A stretch of DNA of 64,000 nt from positions 3,100,001 through 3,164,000 of the forward strand of contig NZ_CP134400.1 in the NCBI RefSeq assembly GCF_002968285.2, given 5' to 3'. The position numbers were made by a program, and so were the translations under genes. Positions within the stretch are counted from its first letter, which is position 1. Each line of letters opens with the position of its first letter. Positions 25,865-35,628 of the stretch are shown one piece after another. The DNA comes from Mycobacterium sp. ITM-2016-00318. GTDB taxonomy: Bacteria; Actinomycetota; Actinomycetes; Mycobacteriales; Mycobacteriaceae. The notes under the pieces are model-generated. The model searched no databases and was not told the origin of the DNA. It saw only the letters and a program-made list of their open reading frames with translations.

Positions 25865-26896
25865 CTACCGGTCGATCAGCAAGGGGTTGAGCGCGTCGCT
25901 GAAACGCCGGTCGACCCAGTCGTCGAATTCCGGCGCGGTCGCGATCTGCTTCGATTCGGCGAACAGGTCGGCCAGCTCCTGTTCGGTGCCGACCAGTTCG
26001 TCGGACAGTGCGGTCGGCAACCGCAGGCTGCGTCCCTGTGCGGCGGCGGCGACCTTCGGGTCCAGACCGACGTCGGAGGCATACTTCTGCGCCCACTCGT
26101 CGGGATGGTCTTTCGCCCATCGGACCGCCTTGGCGTACCGGACCAGCAGGTCGCCGACGGCGGTGTTCCGTTTCGGATCGGCCAGCGCCTCGTCGGACGC
26201 GACGCCGAAGCCCGCGCCGTTGGTGATGCCGGTGGCCTGCGCGATGCTGCGCACCGGGATGTCGGCTTCCGCCTGGGCGGTGTAGGGGTCCCAGACCGCC
26301 CACGCATCGACCTGTCGATTGGCGAACGCCCCGAGCGCGTCGGCGGGCTGCAGGAACACCAACGTGACGTCGGACGGCGAGAGGTCGACACGGTTCAACT
26401 GGGCCAGCACGTTGCCGTGCGCCGAGCTGCCCTTGCCGACGGCTATCCGCTTACCGCGCAGGTCGGTCACGGCGCGAACCGGCGAATCGGCGTGCACCAG
26501 GATCCGATCGCCGCGGCCGCTTCCGTCGTATGCCGACACCACCTTGACCTTCGCGTTGGACGCGGCGCCGAAGATCGGCGGGGTATTGCCGGTGATGGCG
26601 AAATCGATCTTGCCCGCCGTCGCCGCCTCGATCTGCGGCGGTCCCGACGTGAAGGTGGAGAACGCGATCTTGTACGGCAGGTTCTCGAGTGCGCCCGCCG
26701 CGGTCAACAACGCCTCAGTCCCACCCTTCTGATCGCCGACCTGCAGTGTGAGACCGGACAATTCGGACAGCGGCACGGTTGCGGGCGCCGCTTCGACGCC
26801 CGAGCTGTCCTCACGCGAAACGCACGCTGCGGTCAGGCCGACGAGCATCGCCAGCACGGCGAAGCGAAACGTCAACGACCGCCGGGATGCGGACAT
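25865..26896 (-). CDS. ssuA: Aliphatic sulfonate ABC transporter substrate-binding lipoprotein
   Basis: A 343-residue periplasmic-type binding protein with a basic N-terminus, hydrophobic signal (FAVLAMLVGLTAAC) and lipobox Cys25. The body has SsuA/NrtT motifs such as LQVGDQKGGTEALL near 51-64, IDFAITGNTPP near 115-125, and VDAWAVWDPYTAQAEADIP near 212-230. It delivers sulfonates to SsuC. The gene sits between ssuB and ssuD. Taurine-type substrates are also possible. Confidence 0.9.
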   Translation of the reverse strand: MSASRRSLTFRFAVLAMLVGLTAACVSREDSSGVEAAPATVPLSELSGLTLQVGDQKGGTEALLTAAGALENLPYKIAFSTFTSGPPQIEAATAGKIDFAITGNTPPIFGAASNAKVKVVSAYDGSGRGDRILVHADSPVRAVTDLRGKRIAVGKGSSAHGNVLAQLNRVDLSPSDVTLVFLQPADALGAFANRQVDAWAVWDPYTAQAEADIPVRSIAQATGITNGAGFGVASDEALADPKRNTAVGDLLVRYAKAVRWAKDHPDEWAQKYASDVGLDPKVAAAAQGRSLRLPTALSDELVGTEQELADLFAESKQIATAPEFDDWVDRRFSDALNPLLIDR

Positions 26897-26922
26897 GGGA
26901 ATCCTTCCTGGGATGTTCTTCG

Positions 26923-27660
26923 TCAGATGTGCACGCCGAGCTTGTCCAGCAAGTCGGCGCGGTAGTGCTCCGAATCGGCGGTGGTCTTCCCTGCCGCCGG
27001 GCGGGGATCGTCGATGGTGAGTGGGTAGGCCACCCGGCCCTCGTCGAGAACCAGCACCCGGTCGGCGAGCGCGACGGCCTCGTCGACGTCATGGGTGACA
27101 AGCAGCACGCCGAATCCGTGTTCGCGCCACAACTCGAGCAGCAGACCGCGCATCGTCAGTCGCGTGAGCGCATCGAGTGCGCCGAACGGCTCATCCAGCA
27201 ACAACAATTCGGGTTCGGCGACCAGCGCTCGGGCCAGCGAAACGCGTTGTGCCTGACCGCCGGACAACGTCGACGGCCAGACCGTCGACCGGTCGGCCAG
27301 GCCGACGTCGGCCAACGCCCGCTCCACCCGTGCCCTCACTTCCGCCCCGCGAAGCTTGGTCCGGTTCAGGCCGTAGGCCACATTGCTGCGCACGTCACGC
27401 CATGGAAACAGCCGCGGCTCCTGAAAGGCCATGGCCGGCGACCCCGCCACGGTGCGGCTGCCCGTGTGGTCCTTCGACAGGCCGGCGAGCACCCGCAAGA
27501 CGGTCGACTTGCCGGAATCGCTGCGCCCGATCAGCGCGACGATCTCGCCCTTGTCGATCGCAAGGGACACATCAGAGAGCACGTGATGTTCGCCGTACCA
27601 CTTGTTCACGTCGCGCAGTTCGGCTGCCAGGGCGGTCGGCCGGTCGGTGAGTAAGGTCAT
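26923..27660 (-). CDS. ssuB: Sulfonate ABC transporter ATP-binding protein
   Basis: A 245-residue ABC ATPase. Walker A is GRSDSGKST near 44-52, with Asp where most relatives have Gly; the GxxxxGKS/T core is intact. The signature LSGGQAQRVSLARAL starts near residue 132 and Walker B ELLLLDEPFGALDAL follows near 154-168. Its start overlaps ssuC's stop by 4 bp and it is followed by ssuA after 26 bp. It energises sulfonate import. Confidence 0.92.
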   Translation of the reverse strand: MTLLTDRPTALAAELRDVNKWYGEHHVLSDVSLAIDKGEIVALIGRSDSGKSTVLRVLAGLSKDHTGSRTVAGSPAMAFQEPRLFPWRDVRSNVAYGLNRTKLRGAEVRARVERALADVGLADRSTVWPSTLSGGQAQRVSLARALVAEPELLLLDEPFGALDALTRLTMRGLLLELWREHGFGVLLVTHDVDEAVALADRVLVLDEGRVAYPLTIDDPRPAAGKTTADSEHYRADLLDKLGVHI

Positions 27661-28457
27661 GTGCGGTACCTCATGGCTCGGTGTTCCAGCGCCCGGACGA
27701 CGGCGTCGGTGCCGATTCCGAGCAGTGCGTACACGGTCAGGCCGAAGATGATGATGTCGATACGCAGGAAGTCGCGCGCATTGTTGATCATGAATCCGAT
27801 GCCTTTGTCAGCATTGATCTGCTCGGCCACGATCAGCGTCAACCAGGCGATTGCGAGCGACTGGCGCAAGCCGACAAGGACTTGCGGCGCAGCGCTTCCC
27901 ACGATGATGATCCGGAACCGTTGCCAGAACGAGAACCCGAGCACCTGAGCGGTTTCGAGGAGCTTCGGGTCGACCTGGCGAATGGCGGAGAACGTGTTCA
28001 GGTACAGCGGAAAGCTCACCCCGAGGGCGACAAGCAGAACCTTCGGCAGTTCGCCGATGCCGAACCAGAGGATGAAGAGCGGGATGAGTCCCAGGTGCGG
28101 CAACGCACGCACCATCTGCATCGGCGGGTCAACCGTCACCTCGAACCAGCGTGATAAGCCCACTGCGGTACCGAGCGCGACTCCGAGAATCCCGCCGAGC
28201 AGCAGTCCCTCGATCACCCGAAGGCCCGAGACCCGCAGCGCGTCGATGAGTTGGCCGTTCTCGACGACTTCGACGCCCGCCTCGAGGATCAACGAGGGGG
28301 CAGGCAGAACGTCTTGGGAAATCAGGCCCATCGCGCTACCCAGCTGCCACAGGGCGAGTAGGACCACCGGCGAGGCCCATCGGATGATGGTCCACTTGCG
28401 GTCCGTTCGCCGCCCATGGATGGTCGGTGCTGCGGTCAGCTCGAATGGTGTACTCAC
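27657..28457 (-). CDS. ssuC: Sulfonate ABC transporter permease
   Basis: A 266-residue permease with about six membrane segments. The EAA-type loop IRQVDPKLLETAQVLGFS is near 158-175, and the Gly-rich GLLLGGILGVALGTAVG near 89-105 is typical of SsuC/TauC. It is the first gene of the operon, so transcription begins in the 70 bp upstream, where no clear promoter was recognised. Expression is presumably induced by sulfate starvation, as for the family. Confidence 0.9.
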   Translation of the reverse strand: MSTPFELTAAPTIHGRRTDRKWTIIRWASPVVLLALWQLGSAMGLISQDVLPAPSLILEAGVEVVENGQLIDALRVSGLRVIEGLLLGGILGVALGTAVGLSRWFEVTVDPPMQMVRALPHLGLIPLFILWFGIGELPKVLLVALGVSFPLYLNTFSAIRQVDPKLLETAQVLGFSFWQRFRIIIVGSAAPQVLVGLRQSLAIAWLTLIVAEQINADKGIGFMINNARDFLRIDIIIFGLTVYALLGIGTDAVVRALEHRAMRYRT

Positions 28458-28528
28458 GGTGGCTCGACGCTATGGGGGGCCAGGCCACCGGTGAAGGGTT
28501 GAATTCTGGTTGATGGAAACGAAACGAC

Positions 28529-28571
28529 GGCCCCGCCGGTTGCGCTTCGAAAAGCGCAGTCCGGCAGGGCC
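28529..28571 (-). terminator. Strong stem-loop terminator of the upstream lipoprotein gene
   Basis: A long hairpin: outer arms GGCCCcGCCGG / CCGGCaGGGCC enclose a second perfect stem TGCGCTT / AAGCGCA. It lies just past the end of the lipoprotein gene and before ssuC, and should isolate the sulfonate operon from readthrough. Confidence 0.75.
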
Positions 28572-28604
28572 ATTTGAGCGAACGCTATGCAGTTGTGTTC
28601 GGCA

Positions 28605-29348
28605 TCACAACCGGAAGTTGCCGTTCACGACGACCGGCGTGACCTCCGTGCCGTTGATCGTCGACCTCGCCGACTGGTTGGCCAGCTGCGTGATCTGCTC
28701 GGCCTGCTGCAGCTGACGCTTGTTGCGCACGCTGTTGCGGAACTGCTGCTCGTTGAGCTGTTGCAACTCGGCTTGTTCGAAGTCGCGGCCGCTGATGCCG
28801 CCGTTGAACTGCACGCCGGTCGCGCTGCCGTCCGGACGGACCACCCAGGACGCGCGCACACCGTTGAGCACGGCGGTGTACATGCCGGCGGGCGCAGGGA
28901 CGGCGGGCGCGCTGAACTTGAAGGCGACGCCGTTCATCGTGAGGTCGCCGACGACGTCCTTGCCGTCGAACTCGGCGCGCAGCGTGTCCTTGAAGCGGGA
29001 CGTGATGTCGATCTTCCCGTCCTTCTGGTTGCCGAAGAACCACGCTTCGTCGTCGGTGCCGTTACAGGCGTATGCGGCGATCTCGGTGCCGTCGACCGCG
29101 ATACCGATCACCATCGGCTTGCCGTCGGGCGACTTGGTGTCGGCGATGTACTTCGCCGACTGCGGGAACGGTGATGCGGTGGCAGGAGCGGGCGTGGCGG
29201 AAGTTCCGGAGGCCTGGGGGGATTTCGCGGATTCCGTGGTCCCCGAGGTCTCCGTCGCTTCCTTCGTGCCGCTCGAGCAGGCAGACAGGGCGCCGAACGC
29301 AAGGAGTGCGATGACACCCAGTAGCAGGATGCGGATGTGATTTTTCAT
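28605..29348 (-). CDS. Secreted lipoprotein, unknown function
   Basis: A 247-residue lipoprotein with signal peptide (IRILLLGVIALLAFGALSAC, lipobox Cys24), a Ser/Thr/Ala-rich linker to about 70, and a beta-rich domain (DGKPMVIGIAVDGTEIAAYA; NDEAWFFGNQ-like turn; GMYTAVLNGVRASWVVRPDG). It ends in a Gln-rich helix (EQQFRNSVRNKRQLQQAEQ). ATG 29348 is chosen because the upstream frame has no signal. No family with known function is recognised. It is a single gene ended by the hairpin at 28529-28571. Confidence 0.75.
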   Translation of the reverse strand: MKNHIRILLLGVIALLAFGALSACSSGTKEATETSGTTESAKSPQASGTSATPAPATASPFPQSAKYIADTKSPDGKPMVIGIAVDGTEIAAYACNGTDDEAWFFGNQKDGKIDITSRFKDTLRAEFDGKDVVGDLTMNGVAFKFSAPAVPAPAGMYTAVLNGVRASWVVRPDGSATGVQFNGGISGRDFEQAELQQLNEQQFRNSVRNKRQLQQAEQITQLANQSARSTINGTEVTPVVVNGNFRL

Positions 29349-29430
29349 GTGATCAGCATGGATCGCCGACGGCTGCCGCACATGAAGAATGCATGGAGAT
29401 TGCGTGGAGATCTGCGGGGCAGTGCGCAGC

Positions 29431-30624
29431 TCACTCGGCCAGAAAGGCCTGCACTTCGTCCAGGAAGACCCGCCACGCGGGTTCGTCGGCCGTGAGCAGG
29501 TGGTTGTTGCTGTCGAGTGCGACAAGACGGGAATCGGGGATGAGCGCGGCGAGCTCTTCGGCGGCGCCCAGTGGCTGCCGGTGGTCGTCACGGGAGTGCA
29601 GGATCAGCGTCGGGCACGCCACTCGGCCCGCCTCGTCGCGCACGTCGATGCGGCCGAACTCCTGGAGGAACCGCACTGCGTTCTCGGGTGAGGTGGTGCG
29701 ACGCTGCAGCTGGTCGAAGGCGGCCCAGTCGGCGCGCGTGCCGTCGGGAATGAACTGCGCAGCGAACACCTGCCGGAACGCCGGGTCGTCGCGGCCCCAA
29801 CCGACGCGGGCCAGCTCGAGGTCGAGTGCCGCGGCGCGCTTCTCCTCCTCGTTGATCGCTCGGGTGCCGCGACCCCGCGCATACGAGCTGCACAGCACCA
29901 GCTTGGTGACCCGGTCTGGATGCCTGGCGGCGTACGCGACCGCTACGGCGCCGCCCTGGGACACGCCCAGCAGCGGAAAGCTCTCCAGTCCGAGCGCCTC
30001 GACGACCGACTCCAGATCGCTGACCCAGTCGTCGAAGCCGAATTCGTTTGCGCTCCAATCCGATAGCCCGCAGCCGCGTTCGTCGTAGCGGATGAAGGTG
30101 TGCCGGAGCGAGAGGTCGCGCACCCAGTGTCGCCACACCGGGCTCTCGATGTCGTAGCCGAGATGGGTCATCCAGTTCGCGGCGCGCACAAGCGGTGGGC
30201 CGTCCCCTGCCACCGCGTAGGCCAGCCGCACCCCGTCGGCGGCCCGGCAGAATGCGATGTGCTGTCGCGGCGGCGGCGGTTCCTCCGGTGGTTGCGGCGG
30301 GACCGCGGCAGCAGCCGCGTCGTCGACGACCGTCCCGACGAACTGGTATCCGCGGCCGCGCACCGTCCTGATGTAGCGCTGCGATTCGCCGTCGTCGCCC
30401 AGTGCCCGCCGCGCCGCCTTTATCCGGCTAGTCAGGGCCGCCTCGCCCACGAACTTTCCGCCCCATACCGCGTCGAACAACTCTTCTTTGGTGACGCAGC
30501 GCTCGTGGTGGCTCACCAGTTGGGTCAGGACGTCGAACACCTGCGGCTCGACGCGCACCACCGCATCTCCGTTACGGAGTTCGTAGCGCTGGGTGTCGAG
30601 GACGAATTGATCGAAGCGCCACAA
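29431..30624 (-). CDS. Winged-helix DNA-binding domain fused to alpha/beta hydrolase
   Basis: A 397-residue fusion. Residues 1-95 form an OmpR/PhoB-type winged helix (LWRFDQFVLDTQRYEL, then VEPQVFDVLTQLVSHHERCV and RTVRGRGYQFVG). A Pro-rich linker (about 104-118) leads to an alpha/beta hydrolase with nucleophile elbow GVSQGG near 217-222, acid in HSRDDHR and a likely catalytic His in SNNHLL. I start at TTG 30624, with AGGGGA upstream and 11 bp after the previous stop; the longer frame reads through that gene. It could be a regulator whose hydrolase half senses a lactone or ester. Confidence 0.8.
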   Translation of the reverse strand: MWRFDQFVLDTQRYELRNGDAVVRVEPQVFDVLTQLVSHHERCVTKEELFDAVWGGKFVGEAALTSRIKAARRALGDDGESQRYIRTVRGRGYQFVGTVVDDAAAAAVPPQPPEEPPPPRQHIAFCRAADGVRLAYAVAGDGPPLVRAANWMTHLGYDIESPVWRHWVRDLSLRHTFIRYDERGCGLSDWSANEFGFDDWVSDLESVVEALGLESFPLLGVSQGGAVAVAYAARHPDRVTKLVLCSSYARGRGTRAINEEEKRAAALDLELARVGWGRDDPAFRQVFAAQFIPDGTRADWAAFDQLQRRTTSPENAVRFLQEFGRIDVRDEAGRVACPTLILHSRDDHRQPLGAAEELAALIPDSRLVALDSNNHLLTADEPAWRVFLDEVQAFLAE

Positions 30625-30635
30625 GCTGGGGTCCC

Positions 30636-31001
30636 CTATCGCCAGCCGTCGGCCGCCTTGGCCGCGCGCATCAGAGCGTCGCACAGTTCCCGCAATTCCG
30701 TGGCCTCCGCGCCTTCGTCGATCGCCGTTGCGACATCCTCGGCGGCGCACCTGACCTGGTAAACGCGATCGGATAGCTCAGCGGCCTCATCCGCGGTCAG
30801 CACCACCGCATCGGGGGCCAACGCCGTGCCCTTGACCTGGGCCCGCTGCTCGTAGGCGCGCTGGCGGCAGGACTGCCTGCAGTACTGCCGCCGCCTGCCC
30901 AGACCCGCATCGGCCACTTCACGACCACACCAGCGGCACGATTGGGGACGTCGGCGCGTTCTGGTCAAGGTCTCCACGAAACCCGACTGTAGACCGGACA
31001 T
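30636..31001 (-). CDS. Small zinc-ribbon protein (Rv2049c-like position)
   Basis: A 121-residue protein with an N-terminal zinc ribbon (CRWCGREV near 21-28 and RRRQYCRQSCRQRAYEQRAQ near 36-55) and a helical acidic C-terminus. The Cys-x2-Cys...Cys-x3-Cys pattern and following basic helix resemble FYDLN/HypA-like ribbons found in small nucleic-acid binding proteins. ATG 31001 is chosen; the longer frame lacks coding character. It is divergent from rbpA, the position held by Rv2049c in M. tuberculosis as I recall it. Function unknown. Confidence 0.75.
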   Translation of the reverse strand: MSGLQSGFVETLTRTRRRPQSCRWCGREVADAGLGRRRQYCRQSCRQRAYEQRAQVKGTALAPDAVVLTADEAAELSDRVYQVRCAAEDVATAIDEGAEATELRELCDALMRAAKAADGWR

Positions 31002-31035
31002 CACGCATATCCCGGTATCATGAAGGGCTGAGTCG

Positions 31036-31061
31036 GGAACTCGTAGCAAGTGTGCTGCGTT
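31036..31061 (+). promoter_or_regulatory. Candidate SigH/SigE-type promoter of rbpA
   Basis: GGAAC (31036-31040) and CGTT (31058-31061) are separated by 17 bases, matching the ECF sigma pattern GGAAC/T-N18-GTT. The element lies 42 bp before the rbpA start. In Streptomyces, rbpA is known to be driven by the related SigR. Confidence 0.65.
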
Positions 31062-31102
31062 GTTCGATCCGGACAATATGAGTTTTCGAGGAGTGTTGAC
31101 GA

Positions 31103-31441
31103 ATGGCTGATCGGGTTTTGAGAGGCAGTCGGCTCGGAGCGGTGAGCTACGAGACCGACCGCAACCACGACCTGGCGCCGCGTCAGGTCGCCCGCTATCG
31201 CACCGACAACGGCGAGGAGTTCGACGTCCCGTTCGCCGACGACGCCGAAATCCCTGGCACCTGGCAGTGCCGCAACGGTATGGAGGGCACTCTCATCGAG
31301 GGTGACATTCCAGAGCCGAAGAAGGTGAAGCCGCCGCGTACCCACTGGGACATGCTGCTGGAGCGTCGTTCCGTCGAGGAGCTCGAGGAGCTGCTCAAGG
31401 AGAGGCTCGACATCATCAAGACCCGCCGCCGCGGCAGCTGA
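31103..31441 (+). CDS. rbpA: RNA polymerase-binding protein RbpA
   Basis: A 112-residue transcription factor that binds core RNA polymerase and the primary sigma factor and stabilises open complexes; essential in mycobacteria. The core domain starts RVLRGSRLGAVSYETDRN, the central part FDVPFADDAEIPGTWQCRNG carries the zinc-ribbon-like fold, a basic linker KKVKPPRTHWDMLLERR follows, and the sigma-interaction domain is EELEELLKERLDIIKTRRR. GAGGAG precedes ATG 31103. It is preceded by a likely ECF sigma promoter and convergent with ppm1. Confidence 0.97.
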   Translation: MADRVLRGSRLGAVSYETDRNHDLAPRQVARYRTDNGEEFDVPFADDAEIPGTWQCRNGMEGTLIEGDIPEPKKVKPPRTHWDMLLERRSVEELEELLKERLDIIKTRRRGS

Positions 31442-31448
31442 CGGGTTT

Positions 31449-32216
31449 CTAGCGCACCACGCCGCGGGCGCGATCCAGCCGCCCGCGGATACCCCACTCC
31501 GCGACCTTGACCATCGCCTCGCGGATATTCGATCCGCTCATCTTCGACACGCCCAACTCGCGTTCGGTGAAGGTGATCGGCACCTCGACGACGGTGAAGC
31601 CGTTGTTGATGGCCCGCCACGTCAGGTCGATCTGGAAGCAGTAGCCCTTCGAGTCGACGGCGCCGAGGTCGATCTTCTCCAGCACCTCGCGTCGATAGGC
31701 CCGGTAGCCCGCAGTGATGTCGTGCACATCCACGCCGAGTAACACCCTGGCGTAGGTGTTGGCGGTCTTGGAAAGCGCGTACCGGCGACGCGGCCAGTTA
31801 CGGATGGCGCCGCCGGGCACGTAGCGCGATCCGATCGCCAGATCGGCGCCGCCGTCGATCGCATCGAGCAGCCGGTGCAGCTCCTCGGGTGCGTGACTGC
31901 CGTCGGCGTCCATCTCGACCAGAGCCGAGTACTCGCGGCTCAGCCCCCACGCGAAGCCCGCCAGGTAGGCCGCGCCGAGTCCGTCCTTGGTCTTACGGTG
32001 CATGACATGCACCCGGTCCGGGTCGGCGAGCGCCAGTTCGGCGGCGAGCTCACCGGTCCCGTCCGGGCTGCCGTCGTCGACGACGAGGATGTGGACGTCG
32101 GGCAGGGCGATGTGCACCCGGCCGACGATCAACGGCAGGTTCTCCCGCTCGTTGTAGGTGGGAATGATGACCAGAGTGCGCTGACTCGGGCGTTCCGCTG
32201 GCCCAGGGCCGCTCAT
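31449..32216 (-). CDS. ppm1: Polyprenol monophosphomannose synthase
   Basis: A 255-residue GT2 glycosyltransferase that transfers mannose from GDP-mannose to polyprenyl phosphate, making the donor for lipomannan and lipoarabinomannan. Motifs are [13 protein letters not shown] near 16-28, VVDDGSPDG near 45-53 and the metal-binding VEMDADGSH near 99-107. It is a free-standing synthase; in M. tuberculosis the same domain is fused behind Lnt. Its start overlaps the lnt stop by 4 bp, preserving stoichiometry and proximity at the membrane. Confidence 0.95.
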   Translation of the reverse strand: MSGPGPAERPSQRTLVIIPTYNERENLPLIVGRVHIALPDVHILVVDDGSPDGTGELAAELALADPDRVHVMHRKTKDGLGAAYLAGFAWGLSREYSALVEMDADGSHAPEELHRLLDAIDGGADLAIGSRYVPGGAIRNWPRRRYALSKTANTYARVLLGVDVHDITAGYRAYRREVLEKIDLGAVDSKGYCFQIDLTWRAINNGFTVVEVPITFTERELGVSKMSGSNIREAMVKVAEWGIRGRLDRARGVVR

Positions 32217-34042
32217 GAGGTTCCTCTTTCGGTGCCACCCTCGTCGGGCGGTGTGTCGTGACCGACGGCGTCGGTCACCCTTCGACGACCACGCACGAAC
32301 CGTCCATTGTGCAGTATCGCCGCAATGAGAGCTCCGATGCCGACCGCGACAAGCAGGCCCTGCACCAACGGAGCCCACCGCGTGGCGGGCGTGAGCTGCG
32401 TTTTCAGCCGGATCGCCATGTCCAGGTACGCCGGCTCGAAGAATTGGGTGCTAGCGAGCACCCGGCCGTCGGGCGAGATGACGGCGCTGATCCCGGTGGT
32501 GCCCGCAACGATGACGAAGCGGTTGTGCTCGACGGCGCGCAGCCTGCCGAACGCCAGCTGCTGGACGCTCATCGACTCGTTGAACGTGGCGTTGTTGGAC
32601 GGCACCGTCAGGACCTGCGCGCCGTTGAGGACAGACTCGCGTGGCGACCGGTCGAAGATCACCTCCCAGCACGTCGACACGCCGATCGGCACGCCAGCGG
32701 CTTCCACGATGCCGTTGCCGCTGCCCGGTTGGAAATAGCCGGCCCGGTCCGCGTAATCCGAGAAGTGGGAGAAGAAGCTGCGCCACGGCAGGTACTCGCC
32801 GAAGGGCTGGACGATCTGTTTGTCGTGCCGGTCACCGGGGCCGGTCTCGGGATTCCAGACGACGACCGAGTTCGTCGACACCGGGTTGTCACGCGTGTAG
32901 CCCGGCGCCGCGAGGACACCGCCGACCAGGATCGGCGCCTTGCTGGCGTCCACCGCGACCGCGATCTGATCGGCGGCGTCCCGGTTGGCCAGCGGGTCGA
33001 TATCCGACGAGTTCTCCGGCCAGATGACGAACAGCGGCTGCGGCGCCCGCCCTGCGCGCACATCGTCGGCCAGCCGCATCGTCTCGCGCACGTGGTTGTC
33101 GAGCACTTCCCGGCGCTGGGCGTTGAAGTCAAGGCCGAGCCGCGGCACGTTGCCCTGCACGGCGGCCACGTTGACCGACGGCTCGTCGACGGCGCCCGCG
33201 CCCGAATGCCGGACCGCGGGTGAAATGGCCGCGATCGCGATCAGCACGAGGCACACGCAGGCGCCGGGTAGCACGACCGCGGGCGGCGCCGACTCCGGCC
33301 TGCGGTCGCGGCCGCTTCGCCACCAGTCGAAGATCTCCATCGCCAACGCGGCGAGCCCGAATCCGAGCAGGGTCACGGCGAACGACACCAGCGGCGCCCC
33401 ACCGATCTGCGCCAGCGACAGCAGCGGGCCGCCGCTTTGACCGAAACCGACAACACCCCAGGGGAATCCGCCGAACGGAATCGTCGACTTGGCCCACTCG
33501 AAGACTGCCCATAGGCCGGCGAACCAGATGGGCCAGCCGGTCAACCTGCGCACGGCGACGGCGCAGAGCCCGAACAGTGCGGGAAAAACCGCCTCGACGA
33601 GCGAAAGCGCCAGCCATGGCATGACGCCGACCATTTCGCCGGTCCACGGCAGCAGCGGGATGTAGAAGGCGGCCCCGAACAGGAAGCCATAGCCGAGGCC
33701 GCCGACGAGCTTGGTGGTGTCGCGGGTCAGCACCCACGCCAGTAGCGAAAACGCGACGACCGCCAGGTACCACCAGCCAAAGGGCGGAAAGCTCAGACAC
33801 AGCAGCAGCCCGCCCGCGATCGCGGCGCTGATACGAGGCAGACGGGCCACCACCGCATCGCCGGACCGTTTGACCGGCGCGTCGCGTGTGGCCGACGTCT
33901 CGGAGGCTGCCGCCGCGGCGTCGTCGCCGCCCGCGTCATCGGCCGCGGTCTCGTCGACCGCGTCCCCGGCGGTCAGGGCTGGAAACGAGTCGGTGTTGTC
34001 GTCCCCGCGGCGCCGCCCGCGGTTCGGCATCCGCCTAGCCAT
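32213..34042 (-). CDS. lnt: Apolipoprotein N-acyltransferase
   Basis: A 609-residue membrane enzyme that N-acylates the lipidated cysteine of lipoproteins. A hydrophilic N-terminus of about 75 residues precedes roughly seven membrane segments and a nitrilase-like domain. The expected catalytic triad is visible: Glu near 343 ([10 protein letters not shown]), Lys near 408 ([17 protein letters not shown]), Cys near 456 (GVSTCWEV). It would also anchor Ppm1. Start ATG 34042 overlaps the amidohydrolase stop by 8 bp. Confidence 0.93.
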   Translation of the reverse strand: MARRMPNRGRRRGDDNTDSFPALTAGDAVDETAADDAGGDDAAAAASETSATRDAPVKRSGDAVVARLPRISAAIAGGLLLCLSFPPFGWWYLAVVAFSLLAWVLTRDTTKLVGGLGYGFLFGAAFYIPLLPWTGEMVGVMPWLALSLVEAVFPALFGLCAVAVRRLTGWPIWFAGLWAVFEWAKSTIPFGGFPWGVVGFGQSGGPLLSLAQIGGAPLVSFAVTLLGFGLAALAMEIFDWWRSGRDRRPESAPPAVVLPGACVCLVLIAIAAISPAVRHSGAGAVDEPSVNVAAVQGNVPRLGLDFNAQRREVLDNHVRETMRLADDVRAGRAPQPLFVIWPENSSDIDPLANRDAADQIAVAVDASKAPILVGGVLAAPGYTRDNPVSTNSVVVWNPETGPGDRHDKQIVQPFGEYLPWRSFFSHFSDYADRAGYFQPGSGNGIVEAAGVPIGVSTCWEVIFDRSPRESVLNGAQVLTVPSNNATFNESMSVQQLAFGRLRAVEHNRFVIVAGTTGISAVISPDGRVLASTQFFEPAYLDMAIRLKTQLTPATRWAPLVQGLLVAVGIGALIAAILHNGRFVRGRRRVTDAVGHDTPPDEGGTERGTS

Positions 34043-35627
34043 GGATGACGGCGCCTCGATGAACGGTGCGGCGGCATCTGGGCAGCGGGTCGCCCGCGCC
34101 GAGCCGGGGCAGGGCGGGCACCCGCGAACGCGGGTCGGTGGACCACCGCGCGACGGCGTCCTGGGGCGCGCTGACCTGCAACTCGTCTGTCTCCCACACC
34201 GCGTACGAAGCCGGAGCGCCCGGAACGAGCGTCCCCGAGACCCCGTCTCGCATCCCGCCCGCGCGCCAGGCTCCGCGGGTGGCCGCTGCGAACGACGCCC
34301 GCATCGATATCGCGCTGCCCGGCGTCTGATGCCGGGCCGCTGCGCGCACGGTCTGCCAGGGATTCATGCTGGTGACCGGCGAATCGGAGCCGAAGGCGAG
34401 TGGCACGCCTTGGGATGCTAACAGCGCCAGCGGGTTGAGCCGCAGGCCTCGGTCGCGGCCGAGGCGCTGCGCGTACATCCCGGACCCGCCGCCCCACAGC
34501 GCGTCGAAGTTGGGTTGCACGCTCGCGATGACGCCCCACGCGCCGAGCAGGGCCGCCTGCTGCGGGGTGACCATCTCCAGGTGTTCGAGCCGATGCCCGC
34601 AGCGAGCGACCGCCTGAGCGCCGAGCAGGTCGACCACCCGCGCGAGCGCATCGACGACCGCGCCGACGGCGGCGTCCCCGATGACGTGGAAGCCGGCCGG
34701 GATGCCTGCTTGCGTGCAGGCCTGCACGTGGACCGTGATCGCGTCATGGTCGAGGTAGGCGTTGCCGCAGCAATCCGGCGCGTCGGCGTAGGGCTCGTGC
34801 AGCCAGGCGGTCCGGGATCCAAGGGCACCGTCGACGAAGAGATCTCCCGCAAGGCCGCGCGCGCCGGTCAGCGCGATGAGGTCCTCCGCCTCCCTGCGGT
34901 CGGTGACGGCCTCGCCCCAGTACCCCACGATCTCGACGCCGTGCCCGATCTCGCGTAGTTCGTGCCAGTCGTCGAGGCCTCCGATGTCGGGACCCGCGCA
35001 CTCGTGGACTGCGACGATTCCGTTGGCGGCGGCCGTGTCCAGGGCGGTCGCGCGGGCACGGCCACGTTGTTCGACCGTGAGCCGCTGCCTGGCCGCGGCG
35101 CGAACGAGGTGATGGGCGTCGGCGGTCAGCGGCCGCTGCGGGTGGTATCCCTTCGCCTCGACGAGGCTTTTCGTGAGCCGTCGCAGCGCCGTCGACGCCA
35201 CCGCCGAATGGACATCGATGCGCGCGAGGTAGGCGGTTCGGTCGCCGACGATCGTGTCCACAGCCTCGGTAGACGGCGGGTGCCCGTCCGGCCACCCGGA
35301 CTCGTCCCAACCGTGACCCCAGATCGGCCCGTCCGGGTTGGCCTTCGCGAACTCGGCGACGAGTTGCAGGCAGTGCCGCGCCGAGATGGCCGCGCGCAGA
35401 TCGAGCCCGGCGAGCATCAAGCCGGTCGAGGTGAGGTGCACGTGGCTGTCGACGAAGGCAGGCGCGACGAAGCCGCCGTCGAGGTCGACGATCTCGGCGT
35501 CGGGAAACTGGGCGAGGCCGACCTCGTCGCTGCCCAGCCAGGCGACGGTGCCGTCGCGGACGGCCATCGCGGTGGCGTCGGGCATGGCCGGACTGTGAAT
35601 CCGGCCGCCCCGGAGAAGGGTGGTCAA
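34035..35627 (-). CDS. Amidohydrolase, YtcJ-like
   Basis: A 530-residue metal-dependent amidohydrolase. The metal motif [10 protein letters not shown] follows GGFVAPAFV near 55-65, and later elements include [25 protein letters not shown] and a C-terminal [13 protein letters not shown]. Family members hydrolyse amides such as N-substituted formamides. I use TTG 35627, one base after the fxsA stop, because the conserved [11 protein letters not shown] lies before the next ATG. It lies in an operon-like run fxsA - amidohydrolase - lnt - ppm1. Confidence 0.85.
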   Translation of the reverse strand: MTTLLRGGRIHSPAMPDATAMAVRDGTVAWLGSDEVGLAQFPDAEIVDLDGGFVAPAFVDSHVHLTSTGLMLAGLDLRAAISARHCLQLVAEFAKANPDGPIWGHGWDESGWPDGHPPSTEAVDTIVGDRTAYLARIDVHSAVASTALRRLTKSLVEAKGYHPQRPLTADAHHLVRAAARQRLTVEQRGRARATALDTAAANGIVAVHECAGPDIGGLDDWHELREIGHGVEIVGYWGEAVTDRREAEDLIALTGARGLAGDLFVDGALGSRTAWLHEPYADAPDCCGNAYLDHDAITVHVQACTQAGIPAGFHVIGDAAVGAVVDALARVVDLLGAQAVARCGHRLEHLEMVTPQQAALLGAWGVIASVQPNFDALWGGGSGMYAQRLGRDRGLRLNPLALLASQGVPLAFGSDSPVTSMNPWQTVRAAARHQTPGSAISMRASFAAATRGAWRAGGMRDGVSGTLVPGAPASYAVWETDELQVSAPQDAVARWSTDPRSRVPALPRLGAGDPLPRCRRTVHRGAVIHG

Positions 35628-35628
35628 C

